Shown one piece after another: positions 18,403 through 26,276 of a DNA stretch of 64,000 nucleotides. This DNA comes from Streptacidiphilus jeojiense (lineage in GTDB: Bacteria > Actinomycetota > Actinomycetes > Streptomycetales > Streptomycetaceae). The position numbers and the translations under genes are program-made. Each line of letters begins with the position of its first letter. The stretch's first letter is position 1. Below the pieces are notes generated by a model that was given only the letters and a program-made list of their open reading frames with translations, was not told where the DNA came from and ran no database searches. The DNA lies in NCBI RefSeq assembly GCF_000719095.1, contig NZ_JOEH01000010.1, positions 1 through 64,000 on the forward strand, read 5' to 3'.

Positions 18403-18488
18403 GCTGTTCGCGCAGTTCCCCGCGCCCCTTAGGTGCTGCAACTGGCCCAGTTGCACTTGCTAGGGGCGCGGGGAACTGCGCGAACAGC
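18403..18488. repeat. Long inverted repeat, dispersed Streptomyces type, complete copy
   Basis: The 27-base arms (18403-18429 and 18462-18488) are perfectly complementary; the left arm contains TTCGCGCAGTTCCCCGCG. Inside them GCAACTGG pairs with CCAGTTGC. It lies between the convergent hspR and TDT transporter genes and can act as a bidirectional terminator. A related, partly degenerate copy lies near 22763. I know this sequence as a very common intergenic repeat in Streptomyces genomes. Confidence 0.9.
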
Positions 18489-18501
18489 CATCTACGGTGG
18501 G

Positions 18502-19590
18502 TCAGACGGCCGGCAGCAGTGCCCCCGCGGTGAGGCCCCGTACCGTGCGGAAGGCCACCACGGTCCAGGCCGTGAGGAGTAGGGCGTACAGGGCCAGCGA
18601 GAGTGCGGCGAAGAGGTCGAGACCGGTGAGGTGCCAGAGGCCGGCCGTGCCGGTGACGCAGGTGCCGACCGGGAAGGTGTAGGCCCACCAGGTCATGGCG
18701 AAGGGCATGCCGGACCGCAGCGCCCGCAGGGTGACCGCTCCGGCGACGGTGAGCCAGAGCAGCGCGAAGCCGATCACCGCCGTGCCGTAGACCAGCGCGA
18801 ACCCGCGCATCGCGGGGTCGGCCACGGCGAACTGGGTGACGGCCGTGACCGACTGGCCCAGCGGGCCGAGGACCAGGAACAGGGTCGGCACCAGGGCGAT
18901 CGGCAGCGGTCCGTCGTGGACCAGACGGCTCCAGATCCCGGGCAGCAGTGTCAGCACCGCCAGCAGGCTGGCACCGAAGAGGGCGACGCAGACGGCCAGC
19001 AGGGTGTCCCTGGCCTGGCCCGCGGGCAGATGCGGGATCAGCGCCGGGCCGAGCGCGGCCGAGACCATCGGGGCGACCACCGGCAGCAGCCAGGTCGGCG
19101 CGGCCGCCGCCCGCTCCACCCGGTAGCGGTCCAGCAGCAGGTACATCACCCGGGCCGCGACCCCGAGTCCGTACAGCGTTCCGCCGGTCCACAGCACCGC
19201 GTCCAGCGCGACCGCGGTACCGGGCCCGAGCAGCGGCGCGCCCGCGCCCAGTGCTCCGGCGCCGACGGCCAGCATCGCCATCGGCGGGCAGCCCAGGAAC
19301 ACCGCGGTGGCCGGGTCGTCCAGGGCCCGGATCCGCCGCGGCAGCCGGCGCGCGGCGAGGCGGACCGCCGCGAGCGCGACGAGCAGCAGCAGCGACAGCA
19401 GCCACACCCCGGCGGCCGCGTCGGCGAGCGCGCCGCTGCGGGCCGTCCCGGGCAGTGCATGGGCGCCGTTGGCGACGATCGCCGTGCCCATCACCGCCGC
19501 GTACCAGTTCGGCCCGAAGCGTCCCGGCAGGGTGAGCAGGGTCCCGGAGGCGGGGGTGGGGAAGGCGTGGGCTGTGGCGGTGGTGGACAT
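18502..19590 (-). CDS. TDT (TehA/SLAC1) family transporter, 362 aa
   Basis: About ten hydrophobic segments fill the protein. The TDT features FGPNWYAAVMGTAIVANG near the N-terminus and GMPFAMTWWAYTFPVGT in the C-terminal half are the anion channel landmarks. Members transport C4-dicarboxylates, tellurite, sulfite or other anions; the substrate here is unknown. The start is MSTTATAHAFP. It is divergent from a LysR regulator over 94 bases containing a palindrome, so LysR-controlled expression is likely. Confidence 0.85.
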   Translation of the reverse strand: MSTTATAHAFPTPASGTLLTLPGRFGPNWYAAVMGTAIVANGAHALPGTARSGALADAAAGVWLLSLLLLVALAAVRLAARRLPRRIRALDDPATAVFLGCPPMAMLAVGAGALGAGAPLLGPGTAVALDAVLWTGGTLYGLGVAARVMYLLLDRYRVERAAAAPTWLLPVVAPMVSAALGPALIPHLPAGQARDTLLAVCVALFGASLLAVLTLLPGIWSRLVHDGPLPIALVPTLFLVLGPLGQSVTAVTQFAVADPAMRGFALVYGTAVIGFALLWLTVAGAVTLRALRSGMPFAMTWWAYTFPVGTCVTGTAGLWHLTGLDLFAALSLALYALLLTAWTVVAFRTVRGLTAGALLPAV

Positions 19591-19637
19591 GGTTCCACCG
19601 TCGCGCCGCGGGCGGCCGTGCGGTAGCGGCTCCGTCG

Positions 19638-19666
19638 CTATGAGCCCATAAGCGCCCTCTATGAGC
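19638..19666. promoter_or_regulatory. LysR-type operator between TDT transporter and lysR
   Basis: CTATGAGC occurs at 19638 and again at 19659, 21 bases apart, two helical turns. The first copy forms the perfect palindrome TATG-AGCC-CATA (19639-19650). LysR regulators typically bind such dyads in the divergent region and contact a second site near the promoter. Confidence 0.6.
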
Positions 19667-19684
19667 GGGGCCTACCCTGGACCC

Positions 19685-20614
19685 ATGAGCGGCTCCCCTC
19701 CCCTGCCCCACACGCACCTCTCGCACCGCGTCCCCGACCTGGGCGCGCTGGAGCTGCTGCTCGCCGTCATCCGCCTGGGCAGCCTGGGTCGGGCCGCGGC
19801 CGAGCTGGGGGTCACCCAGCCGGCGGCGTCCGCGCGGATCGCCGGGATGGAGCGGCAGATCGGGGTGGCGCTGCTGGAGCGCTCGCCCCGCGGTTCGCGC
19901 CCCACCGAGGCCGGCTCGCTGGTCGCCGAGTGGGCCGCCCCGGTGCTGGCCGCCGCGCAGGCGCTGGACGCCGGCATCGGCGCGCTGCGCGAGCGCCGCG
20001 ACACCCGGCTGCGGGTCTCCGCCAGCATGACCGTGGCCGAGTACCTGATGCCCGGTTGGCTGATGGCCCTGCACACCGCCCTCCCGGACACCGCGGTGAC
20101 GCTGCGCGCCGCCAACTCCGCCGATGTCGCCGCGCAGGTCCTGGCGGGGGAGGCGGACCTGGGATTCGTGGAGGGGCTGCGCACCCCGGCCGGGCTGGAC
20201 GAGGTCAGGATCGCCGCCGACCGGCTGCACCTGGTGGTCGGCCCGAGCCATCCCTGGGCGCGCCGGCGCCGACCGGTCGACGGGGCGGAGCTGGCGGCGA
20301 CGCCGCTGGTCCTGCGCGAGGAGGGGTCCGGCACCAGGGAGGTGCTGGACCGGGCCCTCGCGCCGTACGGGGGGACCGCCGCACCGCTGCTGGTGCTGGC
20401 CTCCACCACGGCGCTGAAGGCCGCGGCGGTGAGCGGCGCGGGACCGGCCGTCCTCAGCGAGCTGGCGGTGGCGGACGAGGTGGCCCGGGGCCGCCTGGTC
20501 CCGGTCCCGCTGACCGGCCTGGACCTGAGCCGCCCGCTCCGGGCCGTCTGGCCCACCGGGACACGCCCGGCGGGACCGGCCCGGGAACTGCTGTCGCTGA
20601 CCCGGGGGAAGTGA
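19685..20614 (+). CDS. LysR family transcriptional regulator, 309 aa
   Basis: The HTH domain (LELLLAVIRLGSLGRAAAELG, then VTQPAASARIAGMERQIG) is followed by LLERSPRGSRPTEAG. The C-terminal periplasmic-binding-like effector domain includes RVSASMTVAEYLMPGWL and EGLRTPAGLDEVRIAADRL. The ATG of MSGSPPLPH is chosen; the longer frame reads through the promoter. It probably controls the divergent TDT transporter gene. The effector is unknown, although CysB-like relatives often control sulfur or anion transport. Confidence 0.88.
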   Translation: MSGSPPLPHTHLSHRVPDLGALELLLAVIRLGSLGRAAAELGVTQPAASARIAGMERQIGVALLERSPRGSRPTEAGSLVAEWAAPVLAAAQALDAGIGALRERRDTRLRVSASMTVAEYLMPGWLMALHTALPDTAVTLRAANSADVAAQVLAGEADLGFVEGLRTPAGLDEVRIAADRLHLVVGPSHPWARRRRPVDGAELAATPLVLREEGSGTREVLDRALAPYGGTAAPLLVLASTTALKAAAVSGAGPAVLSELAVADEVARGRLVPVPLTGLDLSRPLRAVWPTGTRPAGPARELLSLTRGK

Positions 20615-20626
20615 CGGTCCGTCGGC

Positions 20627-21049
20627 TCAGAACTTGGGCATCAGCCGGGCGTCCAGCGCCGTGGCCAGCACCTCCGCCAGGGCCGCACCGGTCGAGGCCA
20701 GCACCGCGGCGGCCACCGCGCCCTCCACGAACGGGGCGTCCGCCAGCACCACGTCCTGCCGCTCCAGGTCCTCCAGGACCATACGCGCCGTCAGCACCGA
20801 ACTGCCCAGGTCGGGCAGGACCAGCACGCCGGCGCCCCGGTCCGCCTCGGCGACGGCCCCGGCGATCAGCGCATAGCTGGTACCCAGGCGGCCGTCGTCG
20901 GTGCCGCCCGCCACGGCGACCGGAACCAGGCCGGCACAGAGCTGCGCCAGCAGATCACGCAGACCGGATGCCAGCTCAGGGCTGTGCGACACGAGTACGA
21001 TGCCGACCGGCGTGATTGAACCACCTGAACCACCATCAATTGCGCTCAT
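20627..21049 (-). CDS. dhaM: DHA kinase phosphoryl donor subunit DhaM, 140 aa
   Basis: DhaM is an EIIA-Man type PTS domain that transfers phosphate from HPr to DhaL-ADP. The active histidine lies in VGIVLVSHSPELASG (about residue 20). Other family landmarks are AGGTDDGRLGTS and VLVLPDLGSSVLTARM. The start is the ATG of MSAIDGGSG; the frame upstream is not family sequence. The gene is transcribed away from dhaKL rather than following dhaL as in the usual operon, with only 40 bases between the starts. Confidence 0.93.
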   Translation of the reverse strand: MSAIDGGSGGSITPVGIVLVSHSPELASGLRDLLAQLCAGLVPVAVAGGTDDGRLGTSYALIAGAVAEADRGAGVLVLPDLGSSVLTARMVLEDLERQDVVLADAPFVEGAVAAAVLASTGAALAEVLATALDARLMPKF

Positions 21050-21089
21050 GTGCGCTGATGCTAGGCCCTGCCGCTGTTGAGGAGCCGCC

Positions 21090-22088
21090 GTGAAGAAGCT
21101 GATCAACTCGCCGGACGAGGTCGTGACCGATGCGCTGGCCGGGATCGCCGCCGCGCATCCCGGGCTGAGCGTGGACACCAAGGCCCGGGTGATCACCCGG
21201 GCGGCGCAGACCAGGATCGGCAAGGTCGCCCTGGTGTCCGGCGGCGGGTCGGGACACGAACCGCTGCACGGGGGGTTCGTGGGCACCGGGATGCTCGACG
21301 CCGCCTGCCCCGGCGAGGTCTTCACCTCCCCGGTGCCGGACCAGATGCTCGCCGCGGCGAAGGCCGTGGACGGCGGCGCCGGAGTCGTGTTCGTCGTGAA
21401 GAACTACACCGGCGACGTGCTCAACTTCCGGATGGCGGCCGAGTTCGCCGAGGAGGAGGGCATCTCGGTGCAGACGGTGCTGGTGGACGACGACGTCGCG
21501 GTCCAGGACTCCACCTGGACGGCGGGTCGGCGCGGCACCGGGGCCACCCTGCTGGTGGAGAAGATGGCCGGCGCCGCCGCGGAGTTCGGCGGCAGCCTGG
21601 CCGAGGTCGCGGCGACCGGACGGCGCGTCAACGCCGCCTCGCGGTCCTTCGCGGTGGCGCTCACCTCCTGCACCACCCCGGCCGCCGGCCGTCCCGGCTT
21701 CGACCTGCCGGAGGACGAGATCGAGGTCGGCGTCGGCATCCACGGCGAACCCGGCCGCAGCCGGGAGAAGATCCGTCCGGCCCGGCAGATCGTCGCCGAC
21801 GCGATGGCCGCGATCCTCGACGACCAGCCGCTGGACCCCGGCGAGGAGGTGATCGCGCTGGTCAACGGCCTGGGCGGGACACCGCTGCTGGAGCTGTACA
21901 TCGTCTTCGGCGAGGTGGCCTCGGTGCTGGCCGCAAGGGGCGTGCGGATCGCCCGGAGCCTGGTCGGCAACTACGTCACCAGCCTGGACATGGCCGGGGT
22001 GTCGATCACCCTGTGCCGGGCCGACGAGGAGCTGCTGACGCTCTGGGACGCCCCGGTGAACACCCCCGCACTGCGCTGGGGGGTGTGA
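21090..22088 (+). CDS. dhaK: Dihydroxyacetone kinase subunit DhaK, 332 aa
   Basis: DhaK binds dihydroxyacetone covalently through a histidine, here in VGIHGEPGRSR, and presents it to DhaL for phosphorylation. GGGSGHEPLHGGFVG near residue 50 and the KNYTGDVLNF segment complete the substrate site. The GTG start follows GAGGAGCC. The length is normal. It is followed after four bases by dhaL. Together with dhaM this is a PTS-dependent DHA kinase, feeding glycerol or DHA carbon into glycolysis as DHAP. Confidence 0.95.
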   Translation: MKKLINSPDEVVTDALAGIAAAHPGLSVDTKARVITRAAQTRIGKVALVSGGGSGHEPLHGGFVGTGMLDAACPGEVFTSPVPDQMLAAAKAVDGGAGVVFVVKNYTGDVLNFRMAAEFAEEEGISVQTVLVDDDVAVQDSTWTAGRRGTGATLLVEKMAGAAAEFGGSLAEVAATGRRVNAASRSFAVALTSCTTPAAGRPGFDLPEDEIEVGVGIHGEPGRSREKIRPARQIVADAMAAILDDQPLDPGEEVIALVNGLGGTPLLELYIVFGEVASVLAARGVRIARSLVGNYVTSLDMAGVSITLCRADEELLTLWDAPVNTPALRWGV

Positions 22089-22092
22089 GGCG

Positions 22093-22737
22093 ATGGTCGG
22101 GCTGGAACTCCTGGACGCGGACGCCGCGCGGGACTGGATGGCGCGGACGGCGGCGGCGGTGCTCGACGAGCGCGACCGGCTGACCGAGCTGGACGCGGCC
22201 ATCGGCGACGGCGACCACGGGGTGAGCATGGTGCGGGGCTTCACCGCGGTGAGCGCTGCGCTGGCGGCCGCGGGGGAGCTGTCGCTGCCGGGGGCGGTGC
22301 TGCTGCTGGCCGGGAGGACGCTGGTGTCCAGCGTGGGCGGGGCGTCAGGTCCGCTGTACGGCAGTGCGTTGCGGGCCGTGGGCAAGGCGCTGGGTGATGC
22401 GGGGGGCGCGGACGGCAAGCAGGTGGGCGCTGCGCTGGGCGCCGGGCGCGATGCGATCGCTGCGCTCGGCGGGGCGCGGGGTGGTGACAAGACCATGCTG
22501 GACGCGTGGATCCCTGCCGTGGCGGGGTTCGAGTTCGCCGTCGCGGGAGGCGGGTCGCTGGATGCGGCGGCGCAGTTCGCCGCGGGGGCGGCGGAGGGCG
22601 GGGCGGAGGAGACCGTGCCGATGGAGGCGCGGAAGGGGAGGGCGTCGTATCTCGGGCCCCGGAGTGTGGGGCATCTGGATCCGGGGGCGGCGTCGACGGT
22701 GTTGTTGTTCCGTGCGTTGGCGGATGCGGTCGGCTGA
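22093..22737 (+). CDS. dhaL: Dihydroxyacetone kinase subunit DhaL, 214 aa
   Basis: DhaL holds ADP/ATP with two Mg ions bound by aspartates of the LDAAIGDGDHGVSM motif. The rest is an all-alpha barrel with the family markers VGGASGPLYGSALR and GDKTMLDAW. It is phosphorylated by DhaM and passes phosphate to DHA on DhaK. It is the second gene of the dhaKL pair. A degenerate copy of the Streptomyces inverted repeat lies about 25 bases behind its stop. Confidence 0.95.
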   Translation: MVGLELLDADAARDWMARTAAAVLDERDRLTELDAAIGDGDHGVSMVRGFTAVSAALAAAGELSLPGAVLLLAGRTLVSSVGGASGPLYGSALRAVGKALGDAGGADGKQVGAALGAGRDAIAALGGARGGDKTMLDAWIPAVAGFEFAVAGGGSLDAAAQFAAGAAEGGAEETVPMEARKGRASYLGPRSVGHLDPGAASTVLLFRALADAVG

Positions 22738-22762
22738 CAAGGTGCGGGAGGTGCCTGGTTGG

Positions 22763-22832
22763 TGTTCGCGCAGTTCCCCGCGCCCCTAAAAGCATGTGCA
22801 ACTGAGCCAGTTGCAGAGCCCTAGGGGCGCGG
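22763..22832. repeat. Dispersed inverted repeat, second, truncated copy
   Basis: The left arm carries the same TTCGCGCAGTTCCCCGCGCC core as the copy at 18403. The inner GCAACTG/CAGTTGC stem is present, but the right arm matches only over AGGGGCGCGG before diverging. It lies between the convergent dhaL and nitrilase-family genes and probably works as a terminator. Confidence 0.8.
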
Positions 22833-22842
22833 CCCGCTTTGG

Positions 22843-23643
22843 TCAGCCCCGTTCGACCGGTGCCGGGATCCCCATCAGGCGGTCCCGCAGGACCGGGAAG
22901 TCCGCGCGGGACTTGGCGACGAGGCCGGGGTCCAGGTCGACGGTGAGGATCTCCTCGGCCTCGCCAGCCTCGGCGAGGACCTTGCCCCAGGGGTCGACCA
23001 CCAGGCTGTGGCCGCCCTGCGGTACACCCCCGTGGGTGCCGGTGTTGTTGCAGGCGAGGACGTAGGCCTGCTCCTCGACCGCGCGGGCGCGGGCCAGCAG
23101 GGTCCAGTGCTCGACCCTGCGGGCGGGCCAGGCGGCGGGGATGGTGAGGATCTCGGTGCCGGCGTCCAGCAGGGCCCGGAAGAGTTCCGGGAAGCGGAGG
23201 TCGTAGCAGGTGGCGAGGCCGAGCGTGCCGAAGGGGGTGGCCGCGGTGACGATCTCGGTGCCGGCGCCCATGGCGACGGCCTCCCCGCTGTCGAAGCCGA
23301 AGCGGTGGATCTTGCGGTAGGTGTGCACCAGTTCTCCGCTGGGCGAGAACAGCAGCGAGGTGTTGAAGATGGGCCCGTCGGGGTCGCGTTCCACGATCGA
23401 ACCGGCGTGCAGCCACACCCCGGCGTCCGCCGCGGCCGCCGACATGGCCTCGGCGGTCGGCCCGTCCAGCGTCTCCGCCCCCGCTGACCAGGCGTCATAG
23501 GCGAAGCCGCCGAGCGGCCACAGCTCCGGGAGCAGGACCAGATCGGAGTCGTGCAGCCCGCGGACCAGGGCCGCGGTACGGGTCCGCCGGTCCTCGGGGG
23601 ACTCCGCGGGATCGATGTCGAGCTGGATGAGCGAGGCGCGCAC
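22843..23643 (-). CDS. Carbon-nitrogen hydrolase (nitrilase superfamily), 266 aa
   Basis: The catalytic Glu-Lys-Cys triad is visible in order: E in LVLLPELWPLGGF, K in TYRKIHRFGFDSGE and C in LGLATCYDLRFPELF. Such enzymes cleave amides or omega-amides. The length and motifs suggest the omega-amidase or deaminated-glutathione amidase branch, but the substrate cannot be fixed. The GTG of VRASLIQLDIDP is the start. A long inverted repeat lies in the upstream intergenic region shared with the divergent mycothiol-enzyme gene. Confidence 0.88.
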   Translation of the reverse strand: MRASLIQLDIDPAESPEDRRTRTAALVRGLHDSDLVLLPELWPLGGFAYDAWSAGAETLDGPTAEAMSAAAADAGVWLHAGSIVERDPDGPIFNTSLLFSPSGELVHTYRKIHRFGFDSGEAVAMGAGTEIVTAATPFGTLGLATCYDLRFPELFRALLDAGTEILTIPAAWPARRVEHWTLLARARAVEEQAYVLACNNTGTHGGVPQGGHSLVVDPWGKVLAEAGEAEEILTVDLDPGLVAKSRADFPVLRDRLMGIPAPVERG

Positions 23644-23692
23644 GTTGTCACCCTCCCAGGTGAGCGGACTACGATCGGTGCGATCAACATGT

Positions 23693-23744
23693 GAAAGCGC
23701 TGACCCGGTAACACTGGTGAGCGTAACGTGCCACTAGCGCTTTC
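23693..23744. promoter_or_regulatory. Split inverted repeat in a divergent promoter region
   Basis: GAAAGCGCT (23693-23701) is perfectly complementary to AGCGCTTTC (23736-23744) across 34 bases. Each arm resembles half of a LacI-type operator (GAAAGCGCTTTC). It may bind a regulator at two half-sites or form a loop; no cognate regulator is encoded nearby. Confidence 0.4.
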
Positions 23745-23876
23745 GTCGGTCCGATCGGCCCTGGTCACTGCACGGCACCACCGCTCAGCGACCGGAGCAC
23801 GGGGAGCGGGCCGCGTCAGATCGTCAACGCCGCACACCAATCCACACCGCCGCCCTCGGCGAACCGGAGAAGAGAC

Positions 23877-24722
23877 GTGACCGACACGCAGATAGTCCAG
23901 GCCTACGCCGATGCCTGGACCCAGTCCATCGAGGCCGTCTCCGAGCTGGTGGCGCCCCTCACCGAGGGTGAGTGGAACCGTCCGACAGAATGCCCTGGCT
24001 GGTCGGTGCGGGACGTGGTCTCGCACGTCATCGCCATGGAGACGGAGCTGCTGGGCGACCCGCGTCCGATCCACACCCTGCCGCGCGACCTGCGGCACGT
24101 CGTCGACGAGTTCACCCGCTACTGCGAGGTCCCGGTCGACAAGCGGCGCTGCCACACCGCTCCGGAGATGACGGCGGAGCTGGAGTACACGATCATCCGG
24201 CGCTCGCGTGCGCTCCGCGACAACACCCGCTACCAGCCCACCGACGAGGTCCGCTGGCCGATGGGCCCCTACAGCCGGGAGATCCCCTACTACCACCTGC
24301 TCCGCAACCGGGCCTTCGACGTCTGGACCCATGAGCAGGATCTGCGCCGCGCCCTGCGCAAGCCCGGCAACCTGGACTCCCCGGCCGCCGTGGTGAGCCG
24401 GGACAACCTGATCGAGATGCTGCCGAAGGCCGTCGCCAAGCTGGCCGGCGCCCCGGCCGGCACCGCCGTGGTCTTCGACGTGCACGGCCCGCTGGAGTTC
24501 ATGCGGACGGTGCGGGTGGACGAGAACGGGCTCGGCAGCGTGGACACCACCGTGCCGCTGGCCCCTGCGGTGCAGCTGACCACCGACTGGGAGACCTTCG
24601 CCCGGCTGGCCTGCGGACGGCTGGGCAATGGTCGGGTGGCGTGGGAGTCGGCCAACGTCAAGGTCGAGGGGGACGAGGCGCTCGGGCGGCGGATCCTGGA
24701 CAACTTCGCGGTCACCCCCTGA
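23877..24722 (+). CDS. Maleylpyruvate isomerase family mycothiol-dependent enzyme, 281 aa
   Basis: The N-terminal DinB-like MDMPI domain shows PLTEGEWNRPTECPGWSVRD and VVSHVIAMETELLG, whose histidine is a predicted metal ligand. A later His (HEQDLRRAL) fits the third ligand. A C-terminal domain follows (FDVHGPLEFMRTVRVDEN). Members use mycothiol as cofactor in isomerase or transferase reactions; the substrate is not known. The GTG start has AGAAGAGA upstream. The gene converges on the MFS gene with a gap of 16 bases. Confidence 0.85.
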   Translation: MTDTQIVQAYADAWTQSIEAVSELVAPLTEGEWNRPTECPGWSVRDVVSHVIAMETELLGDPRPIHTLPRDLRHVVDEFTRYCEVPVDKRRCHTAPEMTAELEYTIIRRSRALRDNTRYQPTDEVRWPMGPYSREIPYYHLLRNRAFDVWTHEQDLRRALRKPGNLDSPAAVVSRDNLIEMLPKAVAKLAGAPAGTAVVFDVHGPLEFMRTVRVDENGLGSVDTTVPLAPAVQLTTDWETFARLACGRLGNGRVAWESANVKVEGDEALGRRILDNFAVTP

Positions 24723-24738
24723 ACCCGCCTGCGGCGGC

Positions 24739-26184
24739 TCAGGCCCTGAGCCGCTCCGCCCCGATCCGCTCCGCCTCGAACCGCTCCGCCCTGAGCTCGG
24801 CCTCGCGGCGGGCCGCCTGCGGGCGCAGCCGCAGGATCTGGGTCAGGCCCAGCACCATCGGCAGGTAGAGCATGCAGAAGGCCATCCGGAAGGCGTGCGG
24901 GGTGTAGCCGTCGCCGCCGCCGGGGGTGAGCAGGTCCAGCACCAGGCCGATGCCGAACAGCGCCAGCACGGCGGCGATGAAGCCGCCCATGTTGACGATC
25001 CCGGAGGCCGTCCCGATCCGTTCCGGCGGGTTCACCGGGCGCGCGTAGTCGAGGCCGACCAGGGAGGCCGGGCCGTTGCTGCCCATCACCACGGTGAGCA
25101 GCACCAGCAGCCCCATCGGGATGTGGTCGCCGGGCCAGCCGAGCACCACGCCCCAGAGCGCGCCGGTGCCGAGCACGACCGTGAACACCAGCGGGGTGCG
25201 CACCCCGGGCCGCCGCGACACCAGCTGGCCGAACAGCAGCGCGAAGCCGATACCGCTGACGATGACCAGGCTGAGCAGCGATCCCGCCATCGCCCTGGAC
25301 AGCCCCTGACCCGACATCAGGAACGGCATTCCCCAGAGCAGCAGGAAGGCCGAGGCGGGGAAGGCGGTGGTGAAGTGGACCCACAGGCCGAGCCGGGTCC
25401 CGGGCTCGCGCCAGGCCGCCGCGATCTGCTCGCGCAGCGGCAGCCGGACCGCCGCGACGGCCGGGGCCGCCTCGGTCAGCCCGTCCGGTGCGGCCACCAC
25501 CGGTGACCGGAACAACGGGGCCCGGCGTGCGCTCTCGGGGGTGTCCCGGAGGAAGAGCAGCACCAGCGCGAGGACGGCGAGGCCCAGCAGCGCGGTGGTG
25601 GCGAAGGTCGGCGTCCAGCCCGCGCTGTGCAGGACCTGGGACAGCAGCAGCGTGCTGACCAGGTTGCCCAGGGTCCCGACCAGCCCGGTGAGCTGGGCGA
25701 TGAAGGGGTTGCGGCGGGGCGGGAACCAGCGCGAGCCGAGTCGCAGCACGCTGACGAAGGTCATCGCGTCCCCGCAGCCGAGGACCGCCCGGGACACCAG
25801 CGCCGGGGTGAAGGCGGTGGAGAAGGCGAAGCCCAGCTGCCCGGCGGTGAGCAGCAGCAGTCCGGTGCTCAGGACCCGGCGCGGCCCCAGCCGGTCCACC
25901 AGCAGGCCGACGGGTATCTGCATCCCGGCGTAGACCAGCACCTGGAGGATGGAGAAGGTCGACAGTGCGGAGGCACCGATGCCGAAGCGGGCCGCCGCGT
26001 CCAGCCCGGCCACGCCCAGGCTGGTGCGGTGCACCACGGCGAGGACGTAGACGGCGACGCCGATGCCCCAGGCCGCCCAGGCGCCGGGGACCGGGACGGT
26101 GGTCCGGAGCGCCTGGACGGACGCGGAAGCGGTGGCGGTTGCTGTGGCGGGCTCGTTGGCGGCGACGGCTGGGTCGGCAGACAT
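24739..26184 (-). CDS. MFS transporter, 481 aa
   Basis: Twelve hydrophobic segments, with the family loop motif GLLVDRLGPRRVLSTG between TM2 and TM3. Other parts such as SRAVLGCGDAMTFVSVLRLGS and GTASGIVNMGGF fit an anion:cation or nitrate-type symporter subgroup. The substrate is not predictable. The ATG of MSADPAVAANEP is the start, behind TGGAGC; the Ala/Thr-rich N-terminus is cytoplasmic. It converges on the mycothiol-enzyme gene and follows the M64 peptidase gene on the same strand. Confidence 0.85.
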   Translation of the reverse strand: MSADPAVAANEPATATATASASVQALRTTVPVPGAWAAWGIGVAVYVLAVVHRTSLGVAGLDAAARFGIGASALSTFSILQVLVYAGMQIPVGLLVDRLGPRRVLSTGLLLLTAGQLGFAFSTAFTPALVSRAVLGCGDAMTFVSVLRLGSRWFPPRRNPFIAQLTGLVGTLGNLVSTLLLSQVLHSAGWTPTFATTALLGLAVLALVLLFLRDTPESARRAPLFRSPVVAAPDGLTEAAPAVAAVRLPLREQIAAAWREPGTRLGLWVHFTTAFPASAFLLLWGMPFLMSGQGLSRAMAGSLLSLVIVSGIGFALLFGQLVSRRPGVRTPLVFTVVLGTGALWGVVLGWPGDHIPMGLLVLLTVVMGSNGPASLVGLDYARPVNPPERIGTASGIVNMGGFIAAVLALFGIGLVLDLLTPGGGDGYTPHAFRMAFCMLYLPMVLGLTQILRLRPQAARREAELRAERFEAERIGAERLRA

Positions 26185-26276
26185 GCTCCAACTTTCCGGG
26201 GGCGACCGCCCGAGACTGAGCCCTGTTAGTGCTGGCATCCTATGGTGGGATGAATTCTCCCCGAGCGCCGGGGCCC

